A DNA stretch of 64,000 nucleotides from Christiangramia sp. GTDB lineage: Bacteria > Bacteroidota > Bacteroidia > Flavobacteriales > Flavobacteriaceae. This document shows, one piece after another, positions 37,214-45,681 of this stretch (position 1 is its first letter; each line of letters begins with the position of its first letter). The notes below the pieces were generated by a model. It saw only the letters and a program-made list of their open reading frames with translations. It searched no databases and was not told the origin of the DNA. A program made the translations under genes and the position numbers. The stretch lies in contig NZ_JAPYPC010000004.1 of assembly GCF_029937855.1 (NCBI RefSeq), positions 1 to 64,000 on the forward strand. The letters run 5' to 3'.

Positions 37214-37221
37214 TATCTTTG
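37214..37221 (+). promoter_or_regulatory. Promoter -7 box for rimO (TATCTTTG)
   Basis: Exact TAnnTTTG match, 54 nt before ATG 37276. Confidence 0.65.
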
Positions 37222-37275
37222 CACCCGCTTTGAGTTTCCTTCGGAAATGATTAAAGCAAAAAAGAAGAAAAGTTT

Positions 37276-38628
37276 ATGAGGACGAAATCACTAAAGAAGA
37301 ACAGGATCAACGTGGTAACCCTTGGTTGCAGTAAGAATGTTTACGATAGCGAGGTGCTGATGGGGCAGTTAAAGGCCAACAAAAAAGACGTTGTACATGA
37401 AGAAGATGGGAATATTGTAGTGATCAATACCTGTGGTTTTATTGATAATGCCAAGGAGCAATCTGTAAATACCATCCTTGAATTTGTGGAGAAGAAACAG
37501 CAGGGAGAGGTGGATAAGGTTTTCGTCACCGGATGTTTGAGTGAACGTTATAAGCCAGATCTACAGAAAGAAATTCCAGATGTAGACCAGTATTTTGGAA
37601 CTACAGAACTTCCCGGATTGCTTTCTGCTTTAGAAGCCGATTATAAACATGAGCTTATTGGGGAGCGTATCACCACGACTCCTAAAAATTATGCATATTT
37701 AAAAATTGCTGAAGGCTGTGACCGTCCCTGTTCTTTTTGCGCGATCCCATTGATGCGTGGCGGACATAAATCAACTCCCATTGAAAATCTGGTGACTGAA
37801 GCTGAGAAACTCGCTGCCAATGGGGTAAAAGAATTGATATTGATCGCCCAGGACCTTACTTATTATGGACTTGATCTTTATAAAAAGCGTAACCTGGCTG
37901 AATTGCTTGAAAACCTGGTAAAGGTGGAAGGGATTGAGTGGATCAGGTTGCATTATGCATTTCCAACAGGTTTCCCGATGGATGTGTTGGATGTGATGAA
38001 ACGTGAACCTAAGGTTTGCAATTATCTGGATATTCCGTTGCAGCATATTTCAGATGATCTTTTGAAATCTATGCGTAGAGGAACCACGCACGAAAAAACG
38101 ACCAAACTTCTGAAAGAATTCAGAAAAACAGTACCCGAAATGGCTATTAGAACGACCCTCATCGTCGGGTATCCCGGTGAAACTGAAGCACATTTTCAGG
38201 AATTGAAGGACTGGGTACAGGAGATGCGTTTTGAGCGACTTGGTTGTTTTACTTATTCCCATGAGGAAAATACGCATGCGTATAATCTCGAAGATAATGT
38301 GCCGCAGGAAGTGAAGCAGGAGCGTGCAAATGAGATTATGGAAATCCAGTCTCAGATCTCCTGGGAATTGAATCAGCAGAAAATTGGGGAAGTTTTTAAG
38401 GTGGTGATAGACCGGAAGGAAGGAAATTATTTTGTAGGCCGTACCGAATTTGATTCTCCAGATGTAGATAACGAGGTGTTGATAGACGCGACTTCAGTAT
38501 ATCTTAAAACAGGGGATTATTACGAGGTAAAAATTACTGAAGCTGCCGATTTTGATCTTTATGGAGAACCTTTAAACGTAAATACTCAAAAGCCTACCCG
38601 TAAAGAGCTAAAAATCAAGACTGTTTAG
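37276..38628 (+). CDS. rimO: Ribosomal protein S12 methylthiotransferase RimO
   Basis: 450 residues. N-terminal UPF0004 domain with three Cys of the auxiliary cluster (VTLGCSKNVYDSEVL, NTCGFID, VTGCLSERY), radical-SAM domain with CDRPCSFCAIPLMRG, and a C-terminal TRAM domain (FKVVIDRKEGNYFVGRTEFDSPDVDNEVLI). The sequence GGHKSTPIENLV separates RimO from MiaB. It methylthiolates Asp of S12. It has its own promoter. Confidence 0.96.
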   Translation: MRTKSLKKNRINVVTLGCSKNVYDSEVLMGQLKANKKDVVHEEDGNIVVINTCGFIDNAKEQSVNTILEFVEKKQQGEVDKVFVTGCLSERYKPDLQKEIPDVDQYFGTTELPGLLSALEADYKHELIGERITTTPKNYAYLKIAEGCDRPCSFCAIPLMRGGHKSTPIENLVTEAEKLAANGVKELILIAQDLTYYGLDLYKKRNLAELLENLVKVEGIEWIRLHYAFPTGFPMDVLDVMKREPKVCNYLDIPLQHISDDLLKSMRRGTTHEKTTKLLKEFRKTVPEMAIRTTLIVGYPGETEAHFQELKDWVQEMRFERLGCFTYSHEENTHAYNLEDNVPQEVKQERANEIMEIQSQISWELNQQKIGEVFKVVIDRKEGNYFVGRTEFDSPDVDNEVLIDATSVYLKTGDYYEVKITEAADFDLYGEPLNVNTQKPTRKELKIKTV

Positions 38629-38671
38629 TTAGCTTGATTTTTTTCCGTTTTTTTGTTATTTCAGGGTCTGA

Positions 38672-38815
38672 TTGTTTAGATACTTCAGGAAAATACAAAC
38701 ATCAAAGCTCCTAATGCTCAGGGTACCATGGCTCCCGTTAAAAGCCTATTCTGATGAAGAAATTGAGAAGCTACGAGCGGAATTTGTCAATTTTAATCAG
38801 CTTAAGCCAGCTTAA
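38672..38815 (+). pseudogene. Possible frameshifted gene remnant
   Basis: One frame reads QENTNIKAPNAQGTMAPVK then stops after SLF; another frame, one base off, reads KAYSDEEIEKLRAEFVNF and NQLKPA to TAA at 38813-38815. Joining them across the AAAA run near 38740 gives one continuous protein-like tail. The 33-codon ORF 38714-38815 alone (MLRVPWLPLKAYSDEEI...) is the alternative. I do not recognise a family. It overlaps the 3' end of the aldolase gene on the other strand by 14 bp. Confidence 0.35.
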
Positions 38816-39860
38816 TATTCTTGTCTAGATACACTTCCTGAACTTTATTTAAAATTTCAACACCTTCTTTCAAAGGTCGCTGAAAAGCTTTTCTACCCAT
38901 AATAAGACCTGCTCCACCGGCTCTTTTATTGATCACTGCGGTTCTCACTGCTTCTTTTATATCAGACTCACCTTTAGAGCCGCCACCTGAATTAATAAGG
39001 CCAATTTTGCCCATATAGCAATTGGCAACCTGCAAGCGACAAAGATCTATGGGATGATCTGTCGTAAGTTCGTCGTACATCTGGTCATTATATTTGCCAA
39101 AATTAATTTCTTTAAAGCCAAAATTTGTCTCCGACAGTTTTTGTTTTATTACATCTGCTTTTATAGTGACACCAAGATGGTTGGCCTGCCCGGTTAGATC
39201 TGCTGCAGAATGATAATCTTCATCGCCTACTTTAAAACTGGAATTTCGGGTATAACACCATAAAATTGTGGCCATCCCCAGTTGATGTGCTTCCTCAAAA
39301 GCTTCAGCAATTTCCACGAGTTGGCGATTACTTTCCTTCGATCCAAAATAGATCGTCGCGCCAATGGCTACCGCTCCCATATTCCAGACTTCTTTTACAG
39401 TTCCGTAGGGAATCTGATCGTATTTATTGGGATGGGTAAGCAATTCGTTATGATTGATTTTTACGATAAAAGGTATTTTATGGGCATATTTACGCGCATG
39501 CAGGCCCAGAACTCCAAAAGTAGAAGCAACCCCATTACAACCGGCTTCTATGGCCAGTTTAATAATATTTTCAGGATCAAAATAATCCTGGTTCTTGTAA
39601 AATGAAAAAGCTGCTGAATGTTCTATGCCCTGATCTATAGGCAAGATATTAAGGTAGCCTGTTTTTCCCAGATTTCCGTGCTTATATAACTGGGCGAGGC
39701 TTCGAAGCGTTTGAGGATTTCTATCTGATTGTTCAAATCCTTTGACTACATCGGGACCAGGCACATGTAATCGCTCTTTTGTGATTTTTTTCGACTCATG
39801 GTTTAAGTAGTAATCAGCGTCTTCTCCAAGGATTTCTCTAATATTTTCTAAACTGCTCAT
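38802..39860 (-). CDS. fbaB: Class I fructose-bisphosphate aldolase (DhnA/FbaB type)
   Basis: 352 residues. The DeoC/FbaB TIM-barrel pattern: [18 protein letters not shown] near 75-92, [64 protein letters not shown] and [14 protein letters not shown] for the phosphate-binding end. The Schiff-base lysine is in the [12 protein letters not shown][10 protein letters not shown] region (not pinned by eye). It cleaves fructose-1,6-bisphosphate without metal and can work in glycolysis or gluconeogenesis. It follows the erythromycin-esterase-like gene by 23 bp on the same strand. Confidence 0.92.
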   Translation of the reverse strand: MSSLENIREILGEDADYYLNHESKKITKERLHVPGPDVVKGFEQSDRNPQTLRSLAQLYKHGNLGKTGYLNILPIDQGIEHSAAFSFYKNQDYFDPENIIKLAIEAGCNGVASTFGVLGLHARKYAHKIPFIVKINHNELLTHPNKYDQIPYGTVKEVWNMGAVAIGATIYFGSKESNRQLVEIAEAFEEAHQLGMATILWCYTRNSSFKVGDEDYHSAADLTGQANHLGVTIKADVIKQKLSETNFGFKEINFGKYNDQMYDELTTDHPIDLCRLQVANCYMGKIGLINSGGGSKGESDIKEAVRTAVINKRAGGAGLIMGRKAFQRPLKEGVEILNKVQEVYLDKNIKLA

Positions 39861-39883
39861 AACTTATATTTTTTTGGTGTTTC

Positions 39884-41164
39884 TTAAATTCCAAATGGAA
39901 ATGTTTCAGGTGTTAAATGTCCTTCCGGTTCAAATTTTAAAGGATGAAGAGCCTGGGTTTTATCTAAATAAATGAAAGCATCATAACGTTCGGCGATTTC
40001 AGAAGGCACATAATTTCTTCTTTCACCTTCAGGATGATAAACCACTCCAATGGCACGGTGACCAAGCTTAGCTTCCAGGGTTTCAGCAATATCGGGATGT
40101 TCATTCATAATAAGTAATTGATCTGAAGGATCTAACTCGTGTAATTTATTTTCAAAACTATTAGAGATTGCCCTGGGAACTTCCATCTTTTTCATGGGAG
40201 CTCCCCATCTTTCCCCTGCTATCACGAAACCTTCGTAAGAACCAAATCCAACTAATACTGTATTTTTTCGTCCCTTTTCTTCTCTTACCAGTTGCCCAAT
40301 ATTGGTGAGTCCGCTATGCGCCATGTCTGTAGCTCGCGCGTCGCCTATATGTGTGTTATGAGCCCAGACAATTACTTTAGAATCTTTTCCGTGATACTTC
40401 TGTAGGGTGTTCAATGTTTCCATCATATGCCGGTCGCGAACGTTCCAGGAACTTTCACCAAAATTAGAAGTGGATTTGTAATACTTTTCAGCATTGGCCA
40501 TCACCAGGGAATTTATCTCCGCGTTAAGGTCGGCTTCGGGTTGGCTATCGTAGGTGTGCGCCCGTTGTCTTACCTGTTTAAGAAGTTCTACCACCTCCTG
40601 CTGGCAACCTGGTTTGGAATTATTAAATATGGAGCCATAGGAATCTGTGGCCTTGTATGGCTCAAAACAGACCAGGGCATTGCGGGCTAATTCGGCGGTA
40701 TCCGGATCTTCTTTCTCTAAATAATCCACCATTATTTCCATACTCTCCCATAAACTGTAAACATCTAGACCATAAAAGCCTATTTTTTCTTTTGGTTTCT
40801 TTCGTGAATTATGTTCCCTCATCCAGTTCGCAAAAGCAGCGATCTCCCAGTTGGCCCACATCCAGGTTGGCCATCTCTTAAATTCATGCAACACTTCCTC
40901 AACATCACCCGCTAAATGTCCTTTAATCCATTGATTTATTTTATAGCAATCTGGCCAGTCACCTTCCACGGCGATAAAAGAAAATCCTTTTTCCTCAATA
41001 AGTCGCCTAGAGATCTGGGCTCGCCAGGTATAATATTCGTGAGTTCCGTGGCTGGCCTCACCTAAAAGGACATATTGTGCATCTCCAATTCTTTCCATAA
41101 GTGGATCCAGATCACTTTTTTTACTTAAAGGATGGAAATGATTAGATAGATTTGATTGACTCAT
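39884..41164 (-). CDS. Erythromycin esterase family protein
   Basis: 426 residues. The motifs LLGEASHGTHEYYTWRAQISRRLIEEKGFSFIAVEGDWPD (active His/Glu segment, about 33-73), KIGFYGLDVYSLWESM near 115 and VIVWAHNTHIGDARAT near 265 are shared with EreA/EreB. True Ere enzymes hydrolyse the macrolide lactone, but the family also has many members from non-resistant bacteria with unknown substrates. Its place in a core-genome segment upstream of the aldolase gene gives no support for a resistance role. Confidence 0.88.
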   Translation of the reverse strand: MSQSNLSNHFHPLSKKSDLDPLMERIGDAQYVLLGEASHGTHEYYTWRAQISRRLIEEKGFSFIAVEGDWPDCYKINQWIKGHLAGDVEEVLHEFKRWPTWMWANWEIAAFANWMREHNSRKKPKEKIGFYGLDVYSLWESMEIMVDYLEKEDPDTAELARNALVCFEPYKATDSYGSIFNNSKPGCQQEVVELLKQVRQRAHTYDSQPEADLNAEINSLVMANAEKYYKSTSNFGESSWNVRDRHMMETLNTLQKYHGKDSKVIVWAHNTHIGDARATDMAHSGLTNIGQLVREEKGRKNTVLVGFGSYEGFVIAGERWGAPMKKMEVPRAISNSFENKLHELDPSDQLLIMNEHPDIAETLEAKLGHRAIGVVYHPEGERRNYVPSEIAERYDAFIYLDKTQALHPLKFEPEGHLTPETFPFGI

Positions 41165-41254
41165 AATTTTGATAATTTCAGCTTATAGTGTTGAAATTAA
41201 AAGTTTTATAAGTGAGCCTGCCTTAGAGAGATGATAAAATAATGATAAAAAACG

Positions 41255-41920
41255 TTAAGAATACTGCCAGAAGATAGGAAAGGCAAAAGCTGTCCAAAGA
41301 CATGAATTTAAACCAGAATACTTCAGCGCATTATTACTCCAGGAATTACAGGTCCTGAAAGCATGAAAAGAAGAAAAGGAGGCATAAAAAACATCATTTT
41401 CAGAATAATGAAAATCCAGCGGCGATATTTGGTTCTTCTTTTTAAATTTCAGATGCATCAGGAAATATTCTGATAATCTTTTATACTCTTCAGCCTTAAT
41501 ATTCAATTCAATAATTTTTTCTGAATCTATTTTATCCAACTGCCTAATATGCATTGCAGAAGGAGTGTTCAGAAATAATGCTTTAAAAGCGGTTTTAAAA
41601 GTAAGGTCTTCCCAATAAGGTGTAGTACGATAAAACTCACGATCGCCCCATCCAAAGGAATAGTATTTGGCAGCCCTCATAGCTTTCGGAAAATGCGCTG
41701 GAGGTATCACTTTTTTCCAGTCGATAATTTTGTTTGTGATAGGGACTACAATATCTGTATGGGAACCCTTTTGAACCAGGAAAATTTGAATATCACCCTT
41801 ATTTTTTGAATGTTGGTTAACCGGAATTAACCCACCAATTAATGTTATTAAGAAATAAATAAACGCAGGAAAGAAAAGAATGATCAAAAAACTCCGAAAA
41901 AATTTTCCAAAAGTTTTCAT
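41255..41920 (-). CDS. TIGR02117 / DUF2459 family protein
   Basis: 221 residues. One N-terminal transmembrane or signal segment (FFRSFLIILFFPAFIYFLITLIG), then conserved patches: IFLVQKGSHTDIVVPI, YYSFGWGDREFYRTTPYWEDLTFKTAFKALFLNTPSAMH and RTCNSWSNNALKYSGL. The family is papain-fold-like in appearance (Cys in TCNSW, His in GSHTD), but its function is unknown. It begins 7 nt after the TVP38 gene on the same strand and is therefore probably co-transcribed. Confidence 0.82.
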   Translation of the reverse strand: MKTFGKFFRSFLIILFFPAFIYFLITLIGGLIPVNQHSKNKGDIQIFLVQKGSHTDIVVPITNKIIDWKKVIPPAHFPKAMRAAKYYSFGWGDREFYRTTPYWEDLTFKTAFKALFLNTPSAMHIRQLDKIDSEKIIELNIKAEEYKRLSEYFLMHLKFKKKNQISPLDFHYSENDVFYASFSSFHAFRTCNSWSNNALKYSGLNSCLWTAFAFPIFWQYS

Positions 41921-41927
41921 CCTAATC

Positions 41928-42620
41928 TTATGTGGTTGCTTTTTTCTCCTTTTGATTCTTTCGATAATCTATATAAACGTAGATGCCGTAAATCACGATA
42001 CCCGCACCACCTATCCAGTAGAGTCCGTTTTTTAGAGTATCAATATCCTGGGCAAAATAAGCGATGGCGAAAGATAATGGGATAATTCCGGTTAGGGTCG
42101 CCAGAATGAATTTTCGGTAAGTCATACTCAGCATTCCGGCAACAATGCTGATGGCATCATTGGAGAGAAAAGGGGATATCCTGAAAATAGCAATGGTCCA
42201 GAACCCATAATCTGAAATCCAGCGTTCTACTTTTTTGTTTTTAGACTTTCCCATTATTTCTTCAAGATGATCTTCACCCAACCATTTGCCCAGATAGAAT
42301 GCAATGCTAGACGCGCAGAATACCCCAACTATGGAAATTAAAGCACCACCCCAGAATCCATAAGCTAAAACAGCTACGATCATGGGAAGCCACGAGGGAA
42401 AAACTACCAGGAAAATTTGTAAAATCATCACGATAATGATTGCAATAGGACCCCAGAAGCCGAAACTTTTGAAATGATTTCGAATTCTTGTTTCGTCCTC
42501 GCTCCATAGAATCTGCCAGGTTTCGTTAATAAATTCCTGGAAAGGAGGATACAAAAAATAGAGTAGCACCAGGCCCACGACAATACTTCCGGTAATGATA
42601 TATGAAAGTCTTTCAGACAA
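41928..42620 (-). CDS. TVP38/TMEM64 (SNARE-associated, DedA-superfamily) membrane protein
   Basis: 230 residues with about six hydrophobic segments. The core domain shows WGPIAIIIVMILQIFLVVFPSWLPMIVAVLAYGFWGG, FCASSIAFYLGKWLGEDHLEEIMG and AIFRISPFLSNDAISIVAGMLSMTYRKF. The family is a set of lipid-scramblase-like inner membrane proteins. The start is a TTG at 42618-42620: there is an in-frame stop upstream and no ATG near. It heads the unit with the DUF2459 gene. Confidence 0.88.
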   Translation of the reverse strand: MSERLSYIITGSIVVGLVLLYFLYPPFQEFINETWQILWSEDETRIRNHFKSFGFWGPIAIIIVMILQIFLVVFPSWLPMIVAVLAYGFWGGALISIVGVFCASSIAFYLGKWLGEDHLEEIMGKSKNKKVERWISDYGFWTIAIFRISPFLSNDAISIVAGMLSMTYRKFILATLTGIIPLSFAIAYFAQDIDTLKNGLYWIGGAGIVIYGIYVYIDYRKNQKEKKATT

Positions 42621-42791
42621 ATTTGCTTTTTTAGATTATGTCAAATTGAACTATAATACTATTCTGAGATCAACCTGAACCTGTTTAGTGTCTCTGCTTA
42701 CTTAATCAGCTTCAAGATTAAATGAAAGGCTGAAACATATTCAGTATAAGGATTTTTTAAATGATTACTTTTTAAATTATAGGAGAAGATA

Positions 42792-42820
42792 TAAAAAAGG
42801 CGGAAATTAGAATTTCCGCC
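42792..42820 (-). terminator. Rho-independent terminator of the M14-M16 operon
   Basis: On the minus strand GGCGGAAATT / AATTTCCGCC with a 2-nt loop is followed by TTTTTTAT, 24 nt after the M16 stop. Confidence 0.85.
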
Positions 42821-42843
42821 AGACTTAAAGCTTTTATAAAATT

Positions 42844-45669
42844 TTAATATCCACCATACTTATTCAGTAAAACAGGTTTTCCGTAGCCTAATTCCTCCAG
42901 TTTATCCATTTGAGTTTCCGCATCACCTACAATTAAATAATACATTTTATCTGGATTTACATATTGCTTCGCAAGATCCTGGATATCTAAAACGTCCAAT
43001 TCTTCTACCTGTGCTTCACGATCTTTTACATACTCATAATTATACCCGTAATCGTTAATCTCCCGAAGCATATTCAATTTGGCTCCCAAGGTTTCAAACC
43101 TCCGGGCATTACTCTTTATCATGTAGCTTTTAGTGACGTCAAGGTCTTCCTGGCTATAAGTGGCAGGATATTCCTTTAAAATATCCCTTACCAATTCTGC
43201 CGCTTCGTAGGTAATGTTGGATCTCACGCCACTGCTTATCATAAAAGGGCCAATGTAAGACCTGTCTGTAAATCTCGAACGTATACCGTAGGTATATCCT
43301 TTTCCTTCTCTCAATTCCTGGGTGAGTCTGGAAGCAAAACCTCCACCTCCCAATCGGTAATTCATAACTTCGGCAGGATAGAAATTTTCATTTTTGGCTG
43401 AAAGCGAGGGAGCACCAAATGCGAAAACCGATTGTTTTGCGCCGGGAACGTCATAGAAATAAACCTTTGATCTTTCAGGTAGTTCAAAGTCAGGCACTTC
43501 AGGAAAACTTATATTTCTCGGTGCCCAATTTGCTGAAATGGCTTTGATTGCATTTAATGCCTCATTTTTTTTAATATCGCCCACTGCCAAATAGGTTGCT
43601 GCCAGTGGAGAAAGTTTGTCTTTATAATATTCTTTAAGGTCCTGTAAGCTTAAGCTTTTTACAGTTTCTGGAGTTCCCAGTTCATTGTAAGAAAGTATAC
43701 TTTCTTCTCCATAAATAAGCTTTTTAAATTCATTCTGGGCAATAGCGTTGGGATCGCCTTTTTGTTCTTTTAATCTGCTTAATATTTTCTGTTTAACCAG
43801 TTCAAATTCATTTTCATCCCATCTTGGTTCCAGTAAAATTTCCCTAACCAGTTCCATCGTTTCTGCATAATTTTTTGCCAGGGTATTTCCTGAGATCGTA
43901 ATTTTCTCTTCACCAGCATTCACATAGATCGAGGCTCCTAAAAGCTCTATGGCCTCTTCCAGTTCAGCAGGAGTTTTTTCTGCAGTTCCTTTGGTCATCA
44001 TGCTGGCGAGCATATTGGAAACACCAGCCGTTTTCGGGGTTTCCAGTAGCTGTCCACCCTTCATTTCGAGGCTGAATTGTACCACGGGCACCTCTGTATT
44101 GGTAATTCCCATGACACTCATTCCTGAAGGCATTCGTGCATCCCAGATTTCAGGAATATTTAGTTCCGGTTTTCCCTGATAAGGTGGCTCGATGCTTCTG
44201 TCAAAACTTGAAGGAGTCTTTTTATAAGTGAGGCTTTGGCTGGCATCAAACTCCTCTTCGGCACCTTCCACTATTTCTTCTTCGACCACTTCGGCTTTTT
44301 CGGAATTTTCCAATGCCAGTTCAAGCTGACCTTTAGGAACAAAACTGGTGGTTACATAATTTTTATCTTTGATATACTCCTTAAACACCCTCATCACATC
44401 ATCTTCCGTCACTGCAAGCAATTTATCGATCTCCTTATTGATAAAATTCGGGTCTTTGGCAAAGATCTCATATTGTGCCAGTTGGAATCCTTTTCCCAGT
44501 ACGCTGGAAATGGAGTTGTAAAAATTTGTTTCCAGTCCTGCTTTTATTCTCTTAAGATCTTGCTGCGGAATCCCATTTTTCTCAAATTCAGCAAAAGTTT
44601 CATCAATGGCCGTTTTTACAGAGTCCAGATCTTTTCCTTCATAAGCTCTAACCTGAAGCATTAGTTGACCTGCAAGCTCTGAAGTATAATTGAACATGTT
44701 TACGTTCCCGGTAAGCTGCTTTTCTTCTACCAGTTTTTTATACAACGGGGCATTTTTTCCTTCCGATAAATAATTAGAAAGAATTTCCAGCGCAAAACAA
44801 TCTTCATGATAAGAGTACACTGAAGGCCAGGCGATGGTTAATTCCGGTAATTCGGCAAAGTTATCTTCATGGTAAAGACGTTTGGATTCAGGAAGATTTA
44901 CCAGTTGCTTTTCTAACTCAGCAATATCTTCTCCCCGTTCTATCTCGTCAAAATATTTATGCACCCATTCCTTGGCCTGTGCTTTATCAAAATCCCCGGA
45001 AATGGTAAGAATCACATTATTTGGTACATACCATTTATTATAAAAATCCTTTACATCCTGTAAAGTGGCGTTTTGAAGATCTTCAAGGCTTCCTATAACC
45101 TGCCAGTGATAAGGATGATCTTTTGGATACAGGTTTCTGTCTATCACATAAAATGTATGTCCGTAAGGCCTGTTATCAACTCCCTGTCGTTTTTCATTCT
45201 TCACTACCTGCTTTTCTTTCGCTAACACAGGCTCTGTCACGGTATTGATGAAAAAACCTAGTTTATCAGCTTCAGCCCAAATCATTTTTTCAAGAGCATC
45301 ATTGGGTACGGTTTGAAAATAATTGGTCCGGTCCCGGCTTGTGGAACCATTGGCACCGGAACCTCCTATTCTTGCACTCAGCTTATCCAGACCTCCCTTT
45401 CCCAGGTTCTCCGACTCCAGAAAAAGTAAATGTTCAAATAAATGTGCGAAACCTGTTCTGCCTTCTTTCTCTCTGGCAGAACCAACGTGGGCGGTTAAAG
45501 CTACCGCTACCACGGGATCTGAAGTGTCCTGGTGTAAAATTACCTTTAAACCATTCTCAAGATTAAAAGTTTCAAAATCGACTGAAAAATTTTTGGTTTT
45601 ATCCTGTCCGAAAGACGGACTCAAAGCTCCTAATACAAAAAGAAGAAAGGTTACTTTAATTAATTTCAT
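42844..45669 (-). CDS. Secreted M16 (pitrilysin-type) zinc protease
   Basis: 941 residues, two full M16 halves. Signal peptide MKLIKVTFLLFVLGALSPSFG. The first half has the inverted zinc motif HLFEH (His76, Glu79, His80) in GRTGFAHLFEHLLF, with a downstream Glu in the helix. The second half (from about 510) lacks it, as is normal for the structural half. Each half ends in a peptidase M16C domain (for example NVILTISGDFDKAQAKEWVHKYF). It is probably periplasmic or outer-membrane associated and degrades peptides. It follows the M14 gene by 12 bp and is likely co-transcribed. Confidence 0.94.
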   Translation of the reverse strand: MKLIKVTFLLFVLGALSPSFGQDKTKNFSVDFETFNLENGLKVILHQDTSDPVVAVALTAHVGSAREKEGRTGFAHLFEHLLFLESENLGKGGLDKLSARIGGSGANGSTSRDRTNYFQTVPNDALEKMIWAEADKLGFFINTVTEPVLAKEKQVVKNEKRQGVDNRPYGHTFYVIDRNLYPKDHPYHWQVIGSLEDLQNATLQDVKDFYNKWYVPNNVILTISGDFDKAQAKEWVHKYFDEIERGEDIAELEKQLVNLPESKRLYHEDNFAELPELTIAWPSVYSYHEDCFALEILSNYLSEGKNAPLYKKLVEEKQLTGNVNMFNYTSELAGQLMLQVRAYEGKDLDSVKTAIDETFAEFEKNGIPQQDLKRIKAGLETNFYNSISSVLGKGFQLAQYEIFAKDPNFINKEIDKLLAVTEDDVMRVFKEYIKDKNYVTTSFVPKGQLELALENSEKAEVVEEEIVEGAEEEFDASQSLTYKKTPSSFDRSIEPPYQGKPELNIPEIWDARMPSGMSVMGITNTEVPVVQFSLEMKGGQLLETPKTAGVSNMLASMMTKGTAEKTPAELEEAIELLGASIYVNAGEEKITISGNTLAKNYAETMELVREILLEPRWDENEFELVKQKILSRLKEQKGDPNAIAQNEFKKLIYGEESILSYNELGTPETVKSLSLQDLKEYYKDKLSPLAATYLAVGDIKKNEALNAIKAISANWAPRNISFPEVPDFELPERSKVYFYDVPGAKQSVFAFGAPSLSAKNENFYPAEVMNYRLGGGGFASRLTQELREGKGYTYGIRSRFTDRSYIGPFMISSGVRSNITYEAAELVRDILKEYPATYSQEDLDVTKSYMIKSNARRFETLGAKLNMLREINDYGYNYEYVKDREAQVEELDVLDIQDLAKQYVNPDKMYYLIVGDAETQMDKLEELGYGKPVLLNKYGGY

Positions 45670-45681
45670 ATGCTATTTATT

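Noticed and set aside
39884-41164. Antibiotic-resistance gene interpretation of the erythromycin-esterase-like protein
   Set aside because: The family includes many housekeeping members, and there is no mobile element or resistance context here.
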